From the NCBI RefSeq assembly GCF_025136295.1, contig NZ_CP062788.1, positions 744,001 to 808,000 on the forward strand: a stretch of DNA of 64,000 nucleotides, read 5' to 3'. Positions 47,740 to 55,604 of this stretch are shown here, piece after piece. The notes beneath the pieces were generated by a model, which searched no databases, had not been told where the DNA came from, and saw nothing but the letters and a program-made list of their open reading frames with translations. A program made the translations under genes and the position numbers. Origin of the DNA: Aestuariispira ectoiniformans. GTDB taxonomy: Bacteria > Pseudomonadota > Alphaproteobacteria > UBA8366 > Aestuariispiraceae. Positions within the stretch are counted from its first letter, which is position 1; each line of letters starts with the position of its first letter.

Positions 47740-48669
47740 ATGACAACAAAAGTGATCGGTCCGGAAGATGTTGCGGGCAAACTGACCTGGACGAAGGTGA
47801 CGGAGGCCATTGCCGCCGGGCATCGGCTGCCGCGGGCGGAAATCCAGGATAGCCTGCTGAGCCGCGGCGATGACCGCCTGTTGAGCCGCGCCGCCTGGAT
47901 CGACGGTCTTGCCCTGGGGGTGAAAACCGCCAGTGTCTTCCCCGGTAATGTGGCCAATGGCCTGCCTTCCATCCATGCGGGCATGATGCTGTTCAACGAC
48001 AAGACCGGCGCGCTGGATGCCATGGTCGACGGTCGTCTGGTGACCAACTGGAAGACGGCGGGCGATTCCGTGTTCGGGGCCAAGCTGCTGGCGCGGGCGG
48101 ATTCCAAACGCCTGCTGGTGGTTGGCGCGGGCGTGGTGTCGGAAAATCTGGTCCGTGCCTATAGCGAGATTTTCCCCGGGTTGGACCGGATCAAAATCTA
48201 TAACCGGACCCGTGCGCGGGCAGAGGAACTGGTCGAAAAACTGTCGGCGGAAGGTTTCCCGGTGTCGGTTGCGGATGACCTGGGCGACGCGGCGGGCGAC
48301 ACCGATATCCTGACGTCGGCGACCATGGCCAAACAGCCGATCATCAAGGGTGAATGGATCAAACCGGGCACCCATGTGGACCTGATCGGGGCCTTTACCC
48401 CCGACATGCGTGAAGGCGACGACGCATTGCTGCGCAAGGGCCGCCTGTTCGTCGACAGCCGTGAAACCACACTGGAAGATATCGGCGAGCTTCGCATTCC
48501 ACTGGAAAACGGTGTGATCACCGAAGACGACGTGATCGGCGATTATTATGATCTGGTCCCGGGCAAGGTGGGCCGCGAGAGCGATGAGGATATCACCGTC
48601 TTTAAAAACGGCGGCGGCGCACATCTGGATGTGATGACGGCCATGGCGATCTATCAGGCGGCTGGATAA
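47740..48669 (+). CDS. ornithine cyclodeaminase / mu-crystallin family protein
   Basis: A 309-residue NAD(P)-binding protein of the ornithine cyclodeaminase family. It has LALGVKTASVFPGN with the catalytic Lys region, NGLPSIHAGMMLFNDKTGALDAMVDGRLVTNWKTAGDSV, and Rossmann motif RLLVVGAGVVSENLVRAY. Family members include ornithine cyclodeaminase, alanine dehydrogenase and imine reductases, so the reaction is not fixed. ATG at 47740 is chosen; GATAAGG lies upstream. A terminator follows. Confidence 0.88.
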   Translation: MTTKVIGPEDVAGKLTWTKVTEAIAAGHRLPRAEIQDSLLSRGDDRLLSRAAWIDGLALGVKTASVFPGNVANGLPSIHAGMMLFNDKTGALDAMVDGRLVTNWKTAGDSVFGAKLLARADSKRLLVVGAGVVSENLVRAYSEIFPGLDRIKIYNRTRARAEELVEKLSAEGFPVSVADDLGDAAGDTDILTSATMAKQPIIKGEWIKPGTHVDLIGAFTPDMREGDDALLRKGRLFVDSRETTLEDIGELRIPLENGVITEDDVIGDYYDLVPGKVGRESDEDITVFKNGGGAHLDVMTAMAIYQAAG

Positions 48670-48731
48670 CCGCGCTTGCCCAATGGGAGGGCTTCGGCTA
48701 CTTTCGTCGTGATATATTAGTTTTGAAGCGT

Positions 48732-48757
48732 CGCGCCGTTGAGGCGCGGCCTTTTTT
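48732..48757 (+). terminator. terminator after the ornithine cyclodeaminase-like gene
   Basis: CGCGCC pairs with GGCGCG around GTTGA, followed by GCC and six T. Confidence 0.75.
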
Positions 48758-48774
48758 GTGGATGAGGTGGGGCG

Positions 48775-49683
48775 ATGTCCCGGTTGCAGGCGAATTTGGT
48801 GTTGTTGCTGGCGGCAGCCATCTGGGGTTCGACCTTCGTGGTTCAGCATATGGCCATGGATACGATCGGCCCGCATGTCTTCACGGGCGCACGGTTTTTC
48901 CTGGGTGCGCTGGTTGTCATGCCGCTGGCCCTGCGTGAACAGCGCCGCCTGAAGAACCGTGGCGAGGCCATAAAACCCCTCTATTTCATCGGCATGGTGC
49001 TTGCCGGCTGCGCACTGTTTACCGGTGCGATCCTGCAGCAGATCGGCATTATCTATACCAGCGTCACCAATGCCGGTTTCCTGACTGCGCTTTATGTGCC
49101 GACCGTGCCGCTTCTCACCATGATCCTGTTCCGCAAGGCACCCCATTGGGCGGTCTGGCCCGCAGCCTTCGGCTGTGTCGGGGGAACCTATCTCCTGAGC
49201 AGCGGCGGCGGGGCGATCTCGCTGCAGGTGGGTGACCTCTGGGTGATCAGTTCGTCCATTTTCTGGGCCTGCCATGTTGTGCTGGTCGGTGTCGTGGGCA
49301 GCCGCAGCAAGGCCCCGCTGACCCTTGCCATGATACAGTTCTTCACGGCCTCCGCGCTGGGCTGGGCCTTTGCCTTTGGTACGGAGGATGTGACGCTGGC
49401 CGGACTGGCGGACGGGTTCTGGGGCATCGCCTATGCCGGTTTCCTGTCGGTGGGTGTGGGCTTCACCCTGCAGGTGATCGGACAGCGCCATACGGAGCCT
49501 GCAGATGCGGCGATCCTGCTCAGCATGGAAACGGTTTTCGCCGCCGTTGCCGGGGCTGTTTTCCTGGCGGAACGCCTCGCACCGGTGGAATTGCTTGGCT
49601 GTGCCATGATCCTGTCCTGTGTGCTGGCGGTGGAGGTTCTGCCACTGCTCTGGCGTCGCCGCCGCACAGCAAAGATCGCATAA
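48775..49683 (+). CDS. EamA/DMT-family transporter
   Basis: A 302-residue membrane protein with 10 predicted helices and the duplicated EamA fold of drug/metabolite transporters. It begins LQANLVLLLAAAIWGSTFVVQHMAMDTIGPHVFTGARFFLGAL, and repeats this pattern in VGDLWVISSSIFWACHVVLVG. GAGGTGGGG precedes the ATG. Substrate unknown. Confidence 0.92.
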   Translation: MSRLQANLVLLLAAAIWGSTFVVQHMAMDTIGPHVFTGARFFLGALVVMPLALREQRRLKNRGEAIKPLYFIGMVLAGCALFTGAILQQIGIIYTSVTNAGFLTALYVPTVPLLTMILFRKAPHWAVWPAAFGCVGGTYLLSSGGGAISLQVGDLWVISSSIFWACHVVLVGVVGSRSKAPLTLAMIQFFTASALGWAFAFGTEDVTLAGLADGFWGIAYAGFLSVGVGFTLQVIGQRHTEPADAAILLSMETVFAAVAGAVFLAERLAPVELLGCAMILSCVLAVEVLPLLWRRRRTAKIA

Positions 49684-49760
49684 ATATACCATCTTTGTTC
49701 TTGTTTTCGGGAGGGGATCGGCTATACCCATAGGGCAAATCTGCTCAAAGGGGGAAGACG

Positions 49761-50333
49761 ATGCGTGACGACGGCAGGACACGCTGCAACTGGGCCAATG
49801 GCAGCGACAAGGAAGCGGCATACCATGATGAGGAATGGGGCGTAGCGGTCCATGACGACCGGACGTTTTTTGAATTCCTGATCCTGGAAGGCGCGCAGGC
49901 GGGGCTGAGCTGGTCCACCATCCTGAACAAGCGGGAGACCTATCGTGCGGCCTTTGCCGGTTTCGACCCGGAAAAGGTGGCGCGCTTTACCGAGGCGGAC
50001 GAGGAACGCCTGCTGGCCGATCCTGGTATCGTGCGCAACCGGCTCAAGGTGAAATCCGCCGTCACCAATGCGAAAGCCTTCCTGGCAGTGCAAAAGGAAT
50101 TCGGCAGCTTCGATGCCTATGTCTGGCGCTTTGTCGGTGGCCAGCCCATCGTGAACAGATGGGATGACATCGGGCAGGTGCCCGCCACGACAGAGGTCTC
50201 CGACGCCTTGTCAAAGGACCTGAAAAAACGCGGTTTCAAATTTGTCGGCAGCACCATCATCTACGCCTTCATGCAGGCGACCGGACTGGTCGATGATCAC
50301 CTGAGAAGTTGTTGGCGGTGTTCGCCGCGCTAG
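49761..50333 (+). CDS. tag: DNA-3-methyladenine glycosylase I
   Basis: A 190-residue base-excision DNA glycosylase that removes 3-methyladenine. It has TRCNWANGSDKEAAYHDEEWGVAVHDDRTFFEFLILEGAQAGLSWSTILNKRE, matching the TagI core; the zinc ligands Cys near the N-terminus, His in AYHDEEWG, and His/Cys in DDHLRSCW are all present. The start has GGGGGAAG upstream. It overlaps the convergent LysR gene by 4 bases. Confidence 0.96.
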   Translation: MRDDGRTRCNWANGSDKEAAYHDEEWGVAVHDDRTFFEFLILEGAQAGLSWSTILNKRETYRAAFAGFDPEKVARFTEADEERLLADPGIVRNRLKVKSAVTNAKAFLAVQKEFGSFDAYVWRFVGGQPIVNRWDDIGQVPATTEVSDALSKDLKKRGFKFVGSTIIYAFMQATGLVDDHLRSCWRCSPR

Positions 50334-51211
50334 GCAGCCCGCTCCTGTGAGGATTTCACGGATCGTGTGATGATTTCCGCCAGCCGTGCCGTCGCCTCAT
50401 TCTGCCTTGCCTGGGGCCGGATCAGCGTCAGCGGCAGGCTGGGCAGGGGTGGCAGACCCTCCCGGATCACCGTCAGATCGCCCGGCAGACCGATAGACGG
50501 GCGGGTCACGAGACCCAGCCCGGCGCGGGCCGCCGCCCAAAGGCCGCTGAGGTTGGAACTGGTGAAGGCGACCTGCCAGGGTTTGCCGATCTGATCCAAA
50601 GCCTCGGTCGCGGCCTGCCGGAAAAGGCAGGGTGCCTCGAATGCCACCAGTGGCAGGGGATGGTCATCTTTGGCTATGGACCGGTTGCCGGTAATCCACT
50701 GCATGGGAAAGGACGCGATCGGCTCAGCATAGCGAATAGCATCGGGTTGCCCCCAAACCAGCGCGAGATCCAGATTGCCGCCCAGGATGCGCTCTATCAG
50801 TTCCCGGTTTCGCGCGATGGAGGCCTCAAGGCGCAGTTTTGGATGCGCGCGGGTGAATTGCCCAAGAACCTCCGGCAACAGCATTTCGCTGAAATCCTCC
50901 TGCAGGCCAAGGCGCACCCGACCGGCCAGATCGGTGCTGCACACGGCCTCCGCCGCTTCCTCGTTCAGGGCCAGCAGCCGCCGGGCATAGGCCAGCAGGG
51001 TTTCCCCGGCGTCGGTTGGTAACAATCCCCGCCCGTCCTTGCGCAACAGCGCCGTGCCCGCCTGATAGTCGAGTTTCTTGAGCTGGGCGCTGACCGCGGA
51101 GGTGGATTTGTTCAGCCGCTCCGCCGCCTTGGCATAGCTGCCCAGGTCCTGACCGGCCACGAAAATGCGCAGGGCTTCCAGATCGAATATCGTCGGGGCC
51201 TTTTCAATCAT
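50330..51211 (-). CDS. LysR-family regulator divergent from tautomerase-cupin pair
   Basis: A 293-residue LysR protein: LEALRIFVAGQDLGSYAKAAERLNKSTSAVSAQLKKLDYQAG forms the helix-turn-helix, then an effector domain from about residue 90 (GRVRLGLQEDFSEMLLPEVLGQF). Divergent from the tautomerase gene with a 99-base gap containing the inverted repeat ATTAT-GCAG-ATAAT (51229-51242). Likely regulates its neighbours. Convergent with tag. Confidence 0.9.
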   Translation of the reverse strand: MIEKAPTIFDLEALRIFVAGQDLGSYAKAAERLNKSTSAVSAQLKKLDYQAGTALLRKDGRGLLPTDAGETLLAYARRLLALNEEAAEAVCSTDLAGRVRLGLQEDFSEMLLPEVLGQFTRAHPKLRLEASIARNRELIERILGGNLDLALVWGQPDAIRYAEPIASFPMQWITGNRSIAKDDHPLPLVAFEAPCLFRQAATEALDQIGKPWQVAFTSSNLSGLWAAARAGLGLVTRPSIGLPGDLTVIREGLPPLPSLPLTLIRPQARQNEATARLAEIITRSVKSSQERAA

Positions 51212-51228
51212 CCTGATTTTCCGGACTA

Positions 51229-51242
51229 ATTATGCAGATAAT
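51229..51242. promoter_or_regulatory. inverted repeat in the LysR/tautomerase promoter gap
   Basis: ATTAT and ATAAT are separated by GCAG, 18 bases from the LysR start and 69 bases from the tautomerase start. Candidate operator; weak on its own. Confidence 0.3.
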
Positions 51243-51310
51243 GCCGATATTACTAATGATCATGGCGCGTTATCGTGACCGCGTCAATCGGGCCATCAGG
51301 GAGATACGCC

Positions 51311-51700
51311 ATGCCTTTCACCAGAATTTCCATGCATCAGGGTAAATCGCCGAACTATGTAAAGGCTGTTTCCGACAGCCTGCATCAGGCCCTTGTCGAT
51401 GCCTTCGAAGTCCCGGCGGATGACCGTTTTCAGGTAATCCATCAACTGGCCCCCGGTGAACTGGTCTTTGATCCGCATTACATGGGCGGGCCGCGCTCAA
51501 CCGATTTCATCCTGTTCCAGGTGAACGCAGGTCGCCTGCGCAGCGCGGAGGTAAAGAAAGCCTTCTACCGGCGTCTGGTGGACCTGCTGGGGCAAAGGCC
51601 CGGTGTCCGTGCAGAGGATGTCATGGTAACCATTCAGACCAATCAGGCGGAGGACTGGTCATTCAGTTCGGGCCGCGCCCTGATTGATGAGATCGGGTGA
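51311..51700 (+). CDS. tautomerase-superfamily protein
   Basis: A 129-residue protein of the tautomerase (4-oxalocrotonate tautomerase/MIF-like) superfamily. It begins MPFTRISMHQGKSPNYVKAVSDSLHQALVDAF: after removal of Met the N-terminal Pro would be the catalytic base. The middle DFILFQVNAGRLRSAEVKKAFYRRLVDLLGQRPGV is the usual second half. It is larger than the 62-residue minimal enzyme, as for the ~130-residue fused-type members. The cupin gene follows after 11 bases, probably in one operon. Confidence 0.9.
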   Translation: MPFTRISMHQGKSPNYVKAVSDSLHQALVDAFEVPADDRFQVIHQLAPGELVFDPHYMGGPRSTDFILFQVNAGRLRSAEVKKAFYRRLVDLLGQRPGVRAEDVMVTIQTNQAEDWSFSSGRALIDEIG

Positions 51701-51711
51701 GGGGAACGGTC

Positions 51712-52074
51712 ATGGATATCATGCGCATGAGCCGCGATATGGAAACCGGCCCGGAACAGTATGCGACAGGCCCTTTCCAACTGCAGAACCTGAGGACAGG
51801 GTCGGAAGAAGGAATGCTGACCGCCATGCGGGTGACCTTTGACGCCGGGATCAGACCCCATTGGCATAGTCATCCGGCAGGCCAGTTCCTGATCGTTGAA
51901 AGCGGCGTGGGGCTGGTTCAGAGCGAGGGCGGCGACATTCGCGAAGTCCGGCAGGGGGATTGCATCTGGTTCGCGCCGGGTGAAAAACACTGGCACGGCG
52001 CCGCCGCCGACAGCGATTTCACCTATCTCAGCCTGCAGACCATCCAGGATGGCCGTGCAGTGGATTGGGATTAG
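51712..52074 (+). CDS. cupin-domain protein
   Basis: A 120-residue single-domain cupin. Motif 1 is IRPHWHSHPAGQFLIVESGVG (two His and a downstream Gln), and motif 2 is QGDCIWFAPGEKHWHGAAADSDF. The metal-binding His residues are present. ATG at 51712 is chosen, with GAGGGGAA 7 bases upstream; an in-frame GTG overlapping the tautomerase stop is less likely. Enzymatic role unknown. A REP-like element follows. Confidence 0.9.
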   Translation: MDIMRMSRDMETGPEQYATGPFQLQNLRTGSEEGMLTAMRVTFDAGIRPHWHSHPAGQFLIVESGVGLVQSEGGDIREVRQGDCIWFAPGEKHWHGAAADSDFTYLSLQTIQDGRAVDWD

Positions 52075-52101
52075 TTCAGCTTTCGGGAAAAATTAAATAA
52101 T

Positions 52102-52189
52102 CCGCTCATTCCGGCGAAGGCCGGAATCTGGACGAGTCTGCCGTCAAAGCCCGCTTCCCGAGATCCCCGATCAAGTCGGGGATGAGCGG
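52102..52189. repeat. REP-like palindromic pair, copy C
   Basis: CCGCTCAT (52102-52109) is repeated inverted as ATGAGCGG (52182-52189). Inside are ATTCCGGC-GAAG-GCCGGAAT (52108-52127) and ATCCCCGA-TCAAG-TCGGGGAT (52163-52183). Same design as copies A and B. It fills most of the gap between the cupin and dehydrogenase genes, which converge. Confidence 0.8.
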
Positions 52190-52254
52190 CGTTTTCTAAT
52201 GCTTCTACTACATTTGCCGCACAACTGGCGAAGATCAGGTCCTGACCGACCCGA

Positions 52255-53241
52255 TCAGAACATCGTGTCGATAACCCGGTCGGGCGGGTTGTGGCCGTCG
52301 ATGACGGTGCGGATGTTGATGATGACCTTTTCGCCCATGGCGACGCGGCCCTCGATGGTGGCGGACCCCATATGGGGCAGCAGCACCACATTCTGCAGTT
52401 TCAGCAGCTTCGGGTTGATGCGCGGTTCCTGCTCGAAGACGTCGAGGCCTGCGCCTGCGATATCCCTGTTGGCCAGCGCCTCGACCAGGGCTTTCTCGTC
52501 GATTACCTCGCCACGGCTGGTGTTGACCACATAGGCATGCGGTTTCATCAGCTTCAGGCGGCGCGCGTTCAGCAGGTGATAGGTGGCGGGCGTATGCGGG
52601 CAGTTGATGGAGATGATATCCATATGGGCGATCATCTGGTCGAGCGATGACCAGTAGGTCGCGCCCAACTCGTTTTCAACCTCTTCATGCACCTTGTTGC
52701 GGTTGTGATAGTGGATCGACAGGCCGAAGCCCTTGGCGCGGCGGGCAACCGCGGTGCCGATGCGGCCCATGCCGATAATGCCGAGGCGCTTGCCCCAGAT
52801 GCGGTGGCCCAGCATGCCGGTCGGGCTCCAGCCGTCCCACTGGCCGCTGCGCACCAGGCGTTCGCCCTCTGACAGGCGGCGGGGCACGGCGAGGATCAGG
52901 GCCATGGTCATGTCAGCGGTGTCTTCGGTCAACACGTCGGGCGTGTTGGTGACCATGATGCCTTTCTTTTTTGCTGCCGGGAAATCGATATGGTCGACCC
53001 CGGTGCCGAAGCTGGCGATCAGTTTCAATTGTTCGCCTGCGGCGTCGATCAACTCCCGGTCGATCTTGTCGGTCACGGTGGGAACCAGAACGTCGGCGCG
53101 TTTGACGGCATCCAGCAGTTGCTCGCGCGACATGGGATGGTCATCCAGGTTCAACTGGCAGTCGAACAGTTCCATCATCCGGGTTTCGATGATTTCCGGC
53201 AGCTTCCGCGTGACAACGACCAAAGGCTTTTTATAGCTCAT
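52255..53241 (-). CDS. D-2-hydroxyacid dehydrogenase (glyoxylate/hydroxypyruvate reductase-like)
   Basis: A 328-residue NAD(P)-dependent dehydrogenase. The coenzyme loop is LGIIGMGRIGTAVARRAKGFG (about residue 155); catalytic Arg in NTSRGEVIDEKALVEAL, Glu in DVFEQEPRINP and His in LLPHMGSATIEGRVAM. It resembles the GyaR/D-glycerate dehydrogenase branch. Reads leftward, away from the SH3 protein. Reaction direction and substrate are inferred from the family. Confidence 0.93.
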   Translation of the reverse strand: MSYKKPLVVVTRKLPEIIETRMMELFDCQLNLDDHPMSREQLLDAVKRADVLVPTVTDKIDRELIDAAGEQLKLIASFGTGVDHIDFPAAKKKGIMVTNTPDVLTEDTADMTMALILAVPRRLSEGERLVRSGQWDGWSPTGMLGHRIWGKRLGIIGMGRIGTAVARRAKGFGLSIHYHNRNKVHEEVENELGATYWSSLDQMIAHMDIISINCPHTPATYHLLNARRLKLMKPHAYVVNTSRGEVIDEKALVEALANRDIAGAGLDVFEQEPRINPKLLKLQNVVLLPHMGSATIEGRVAMGEKVIINIRTVIDGHNPPDRVIDTMF

Positions 53242-53383
53242 CTAAAGACCCACTCCTGTTCCGACCGCTTTCTTGGACGTATTTCGTGCCTGGTCCCGGA
53301 TTACGGCTTGACCATGCCCCACGCCCCTATTGTATTAAGAATCAATCATTCCGACGACACAACACCGGATTTTGCGTAAAACG

Positions 53384-53875
53384 ATGCGATTTCGCCGTTC
53401 ACTCCTTTCTATGCTGACCGTATGTTTGATGGCAAGCCTGCCCATCGGTGTAGGTCATAGCCAGAACCTGCCTGTCCCTCGCATGGTCTCGTTGAGGGCA
53501 GACGAGGTGAACGTGCGCTCCGGCCCGGATCTGGACCACCCGATCATGTGGGTTTTCAAGCGCCGCCACATGCCGGTGGAAATTGTCGCGGAGTTCGATG
53601 TCTGGCGCAAAGTCCGGGATTGGGAAGGGGCTGAAGGCTGGGTCCACCGGGCGATGCTGAGTGGCAGCCGCAGCGTGATCGTGACCGGCGATCTGGTCAC
53701 CATGCGCCGCGATTCAAACGAACAATCCCCGGCGGTGGCCCGTCTGGCCCAGGGGATGGTCGCCAGGATCGAACAATGCGAACCGGCCTGGTGCGAGGTC
53801 ACGGTCCGTGATTACGAGGGCTGGATTCCGCGCACCGGCATCTGGGGGCTTTACCCCGATGAAGTTATTGAGTGA
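53384..53875 (+). CDS. exported SH3-domain protein
   Basis: A 163-residue protein with a signal peptide (LLSMLTVCLMASLPIGVGHSQ) and two SH3b-like repeats: SLRADEVNVRSGPDLDHPIMWVFKRRHMPVEIVAEFDVWRKVRDWEG and LVTMRRDSNEQSPAVARLAQGMVARIEQCEPAWCEVTVRDYEGWI. SH3b domains bind peptidoglycan or peptides, so it is probably periplasmic and wall-associated. ATG at 53384 is preferred over an in-frame TTG 12 bases upstream. Divergent from the dehydrogenase gene. Confidence 0.85.
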   Translation: MRFRRSLLSMLTVCLMASLPIGVGHSQNLPVPRMVSLRADEVNVRSGPDLDHPIMWVFKRRHMPVEIVAEFDVWRKVRDWEGAEGWVHRAMLSGSRSVIVTGDLVTMRRDSNEQSPAVARLAQGMVARIEQCEPAWCEVTVRDYEGWIPRTGIWGLYPDEVIE

Positions 53876-53978
53876 TGGGTGCTGCCCGGATATCCCGCCA
53901 AAGACGCCTAATTTTTGCCTTTCTTATCCGACATAACGAAACCAATTGTAATCCACAAAGTAGTCTTGCCAGATCGAG

Positions 53979-54152
53979 ATGACTGAATTGCTCAGAAGTG
54001 CCGTAGCCACTCTTTTCCTGATGATCGCCCTTTTCGCCATTGTCTGCCTGATCAGCGGCGGCGATCCCTTCGGGCCGCCTTCGGCCCTTTATCCGAGTTC
54101 CGGTTCCTGGTCGTTCGAGAACTCCATGCCAGCCGTCAGGCTGGTCGGGTAA
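53979..54152 (+). CDS. 57-residue single-span membrane protein (candidate)
   Basis: Short frame below usual gene-finder limits: a basic N-terminus TELLRSAV, one hydrophobic helix (AVATLFLMIALFAIVCLI), and a Gly/Pro/Ser-rich tail GGDPFGPPSALYPSSGSWSF. The composition is typical of a small membrane protein, but the ribosome binding site is weak (only a GATCGAG stretch before the ATG) and conservation is unknown. Confidence 0.4.
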   Translation: MTELLRSAVATLFLMIALFAIVCLISGGDPFGPPSALYPSSGSWSFENSMPAVRLVG

Positions 54153-54202
54153 ACAGACCGGGCCTGTCGGCACAAAAGCCGTGCTTGTGCGGCATGATTC
54201 CT

Positions 54203-54231
54203 GTTGAACTTCCGGGCCAACTTCCCCACAT
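54203..54231 (+). promoter_or_regulatory. RpoH-like heat-shock promoter of the Hsp20 gene
   Basis: GTTGAAC (54203-54209) and CCCCACAT (54224-54231) have the 14-base spacing and sequences of sigma-32 promoters (consensus near CTTGAAA and CCCCATNT). The predicted start near 54238 gives a 5' leader of about 90 bases. Confidence 0.6.
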
Positions 54232-54254
54232 TAGGGAAGAGCCGATCTCCTCTG

Positions 54255-54328
54255 TGCCGCAGGCGGGCAGGGAAGGCCGGTTCTGAGAGCCGCCACAGCA
54301 TCTCGCTTTTAGGAGGAGACCGCTGGTT
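54255..54328 (+). ncRNA. ROSE-like RNA thermometer
   Basis: The 3' hairpin (54301-54319) reads UCUCGCUU-UUAG-GAGGAGA: UCUC pairs with GAGA, G54305 is bulged, then CUU pairs with GAG/GG of the ribosome binding site AGGAGGAG (54311-54318). UCGCU is the conserved U-Y-G-C-U of ROSE elements. Upstream is at least one further stem (TGCC-7-GGCA from 54255). The leader length of about 90 bases fits. ROSE elements melt near heat-shock temperature and expose the start site of small Hsps. Confidence 0.6.
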
Positions 54329-54802
54329 GTGAGTAGGATTACCATGTTTGACAGCCCGCTTTTCCTGGGATTTGAGCATTTCGAGCGCACATTGGACCGT
54401 ATTGCCAAGACCTCGGCGGAAGGTTATCCGCCCTATAATATTGAGCAGATTGGCGAAGACCGATTGCGTATCACTTTGGCCGTTGCCGGCTTTAGCGAAG
54501 AAGAACTGACCGTTCAGCGCGATGGTAACCAGCTTGTGGTTGCCGGTCGTCGCCTCGACCGCAAGGATGATGAGCGTATCTTCCTGCACCGGGGGATTGC
54601 ATCGCGCCAGTTCCAGCGCAGCTTCCTGCTTGCCGAAGGGATCGACATCGAAAGCGCCAGCCTGGAAAACGGCTTGCTGAACGTGGATCTGCGCCAGCCG
54701 TTGCCGCAATCACGTGTCCAGACGATCAAGATCGACAGCGGAAAGAACAAGGCGATTCAGGGCCGGACCCTGGATGTAGACCCGAATGAAGGGGCTGAAT
54801 AA
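54329..54802 (+). CDS. small heat-shock protein Hsp20 (IbpA-like)
   Basis: A 157-residue holdase chaperone. The alpha-crystallin domain (about 35-125) opens YPPYNIEQIGEDRLRITLAVAGFSEEELTVQ and contains the signature IASRQFQRSFLLAEGIDIESASLENGLLNVDL; the C-terminal extension is short. GTG at 54329 is chosen because AGGAGGAG lies 10 bases upstream in the thermometer hairpin; an ATG lies 15 bases further in. It binds unfolding proteins during heat stress. TAATG overlap with DUF1150. Confidence 0.94.
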   Translation: MSRITMFDSPLFLGFEHFERTLDRIAKTSAEGYPPYNIEQIGEDRLRITLAVAGFSEEELTVQRDGNQLVVAGRRLDRKDDERIFLHRGIASRQFQRSFLLAEGIDIESASLENGLLNVDLRQPLPQSRVQTIKIDSGKNKAIQGRTLDVDPNEGAE

Positions 54803-55068
54803 TGAGCCGATATGACGACGAATTTAACTGGGAAGATGCCGTGGGCGAAGACGCCGCGGACCTGTTCGACCTGAAATCGCTCAGTGAAGAGGAATTCGCG
54901 GAGCTTGGTATGGAAAGCATCGGTTATATCAAGCCGGTTTCCATGCCCGAAGGCATCCGTTTCCGCATCACCACGGCGGACGGCCAGGCCGTTGCCGAGG
55001 CAGAGAATTACGATGCCGCCTGCATGGCGCTGGAACATTTCGAACTGGAAGCCGCGACCCTGCACTGA
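54802..55068 (+). CDS. DUF1150 protein coupled to Hsp20
   Basis: An 88-residue acidic protein of the DUF1150 family (LFDLKSLSEEEFAELGMESIGYIKPV, then FRITTADGQAVAEAENYDAACMALEHFELE). Its ATG overlaps the Hsp20 TAA by one base, so it is translated with it. This neighbour is conserved in alphaproteobacteria. No function is known; a helper of the chaperone is an inference from position. Confidence 0.88.
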   Translation: MSRYDDEFNWEDAVGEDAADLFDLKSLSEEEFAELGMESIGYIKPVSMPEGIRFRITTADGQAVAEAENYDAACMALEHFELEAATLH

Positions 55069-55094
55069 CCGGCTGACCGGACCTGTTGTGAATG

Positions 55095-55124
55095 ACGCCC
55101 CGGCTGATTGGCCGGGGCGTTTTC
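55095..55124 (+). terminator. terminator of the Hsp20-DUF1150 operon
   Basis: ACGCCCCGGC pairs with GCCGGGGCGT (10-bp stem, 6-base loop), followed by TTTT. Confidence 0.85.
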
Positions 55125-55311
55125 TATTGGCACGGAGGGAGGCTGTTCATTTGTCCCGCATCCTGTGACTTTCCGAAATTCCGGTGGCGTTATACAACGC
55201 GGCGGTATGACGAGGGGCGTTCTGTCACCAATCCGTTCTAATTCACTCATTGTTTGCAGGAGGTTAAGGTGATTATTTCCGCCAGTATCAAATGTGACGG
55301 AGAAACACAGA

Positions 55312-55527
55312 ATGCGGAACGAACGAAAAATGAGAAGTATCGCCAAGGCCATAAGCTGGCAGGTCATGGGCCTGTTGACGACAACGGCCATCGCCTATGG
55401 GCTGACGGGGTCGGTTACGCAGGCAGGCGGCTTTGCCTTCCTGTCGGCGGCAATCGGTTTTGTGTGCTACTTCCTGCATGAACGCCTCTGGATGCTTATA
55501 TCCTGGGGCTCCGGGGAGTTGCATTGA
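55312..55527 (+). CDS. DUF2061 membrane protein
   Basis: A 71-residue protein with two helices, recognised by the DUF2061 pattern RSIAKAISWQVMGLLTTTAIAYGLTGSVTQAGGFAFLSAAIGFVCYFLHERLW. ATG at 55312 is preferred (GGAG 10 bases upstream), but ATG at 55330 or GTG at 55294 are possible. Function unknown. Confidence 0.85.
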   Translation: MRNERKMRSIAKAISWQVMGLLTTTAIAYGLTGSVTQAGGFAFLSAAIGFVCYFLHERLWMLISWGSGELH

Positions 55528-55549
55528 CGGCTCATGCTCCCGGTAAAAC

Positions 55550-55577
55550 AAAACCCCCGCAATCGGCGGGGGTTTTC
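55550..55577. terminator. bidirectional terminator between DUF2061 and ptsN
   Basis: CCCCCGC (55554-55560) pairs with GCGGGGG (55566-55572), flanked by AAAA on the left and TTTT on the right, so it can stop transcription from both sides. Confidence 0.85.
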
Positions 55578-55604
55578 TGTTTCAGGCGATAACCGGAAAG
55601 CGCG

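Noticed and set aside
47710-49821. 703-codon open frame on the minus strand over the ornithine cyclodeaminase and EamA genes
   Set aside because: Spans two well-supported genes and an intergenic terminator; no domain pattern.
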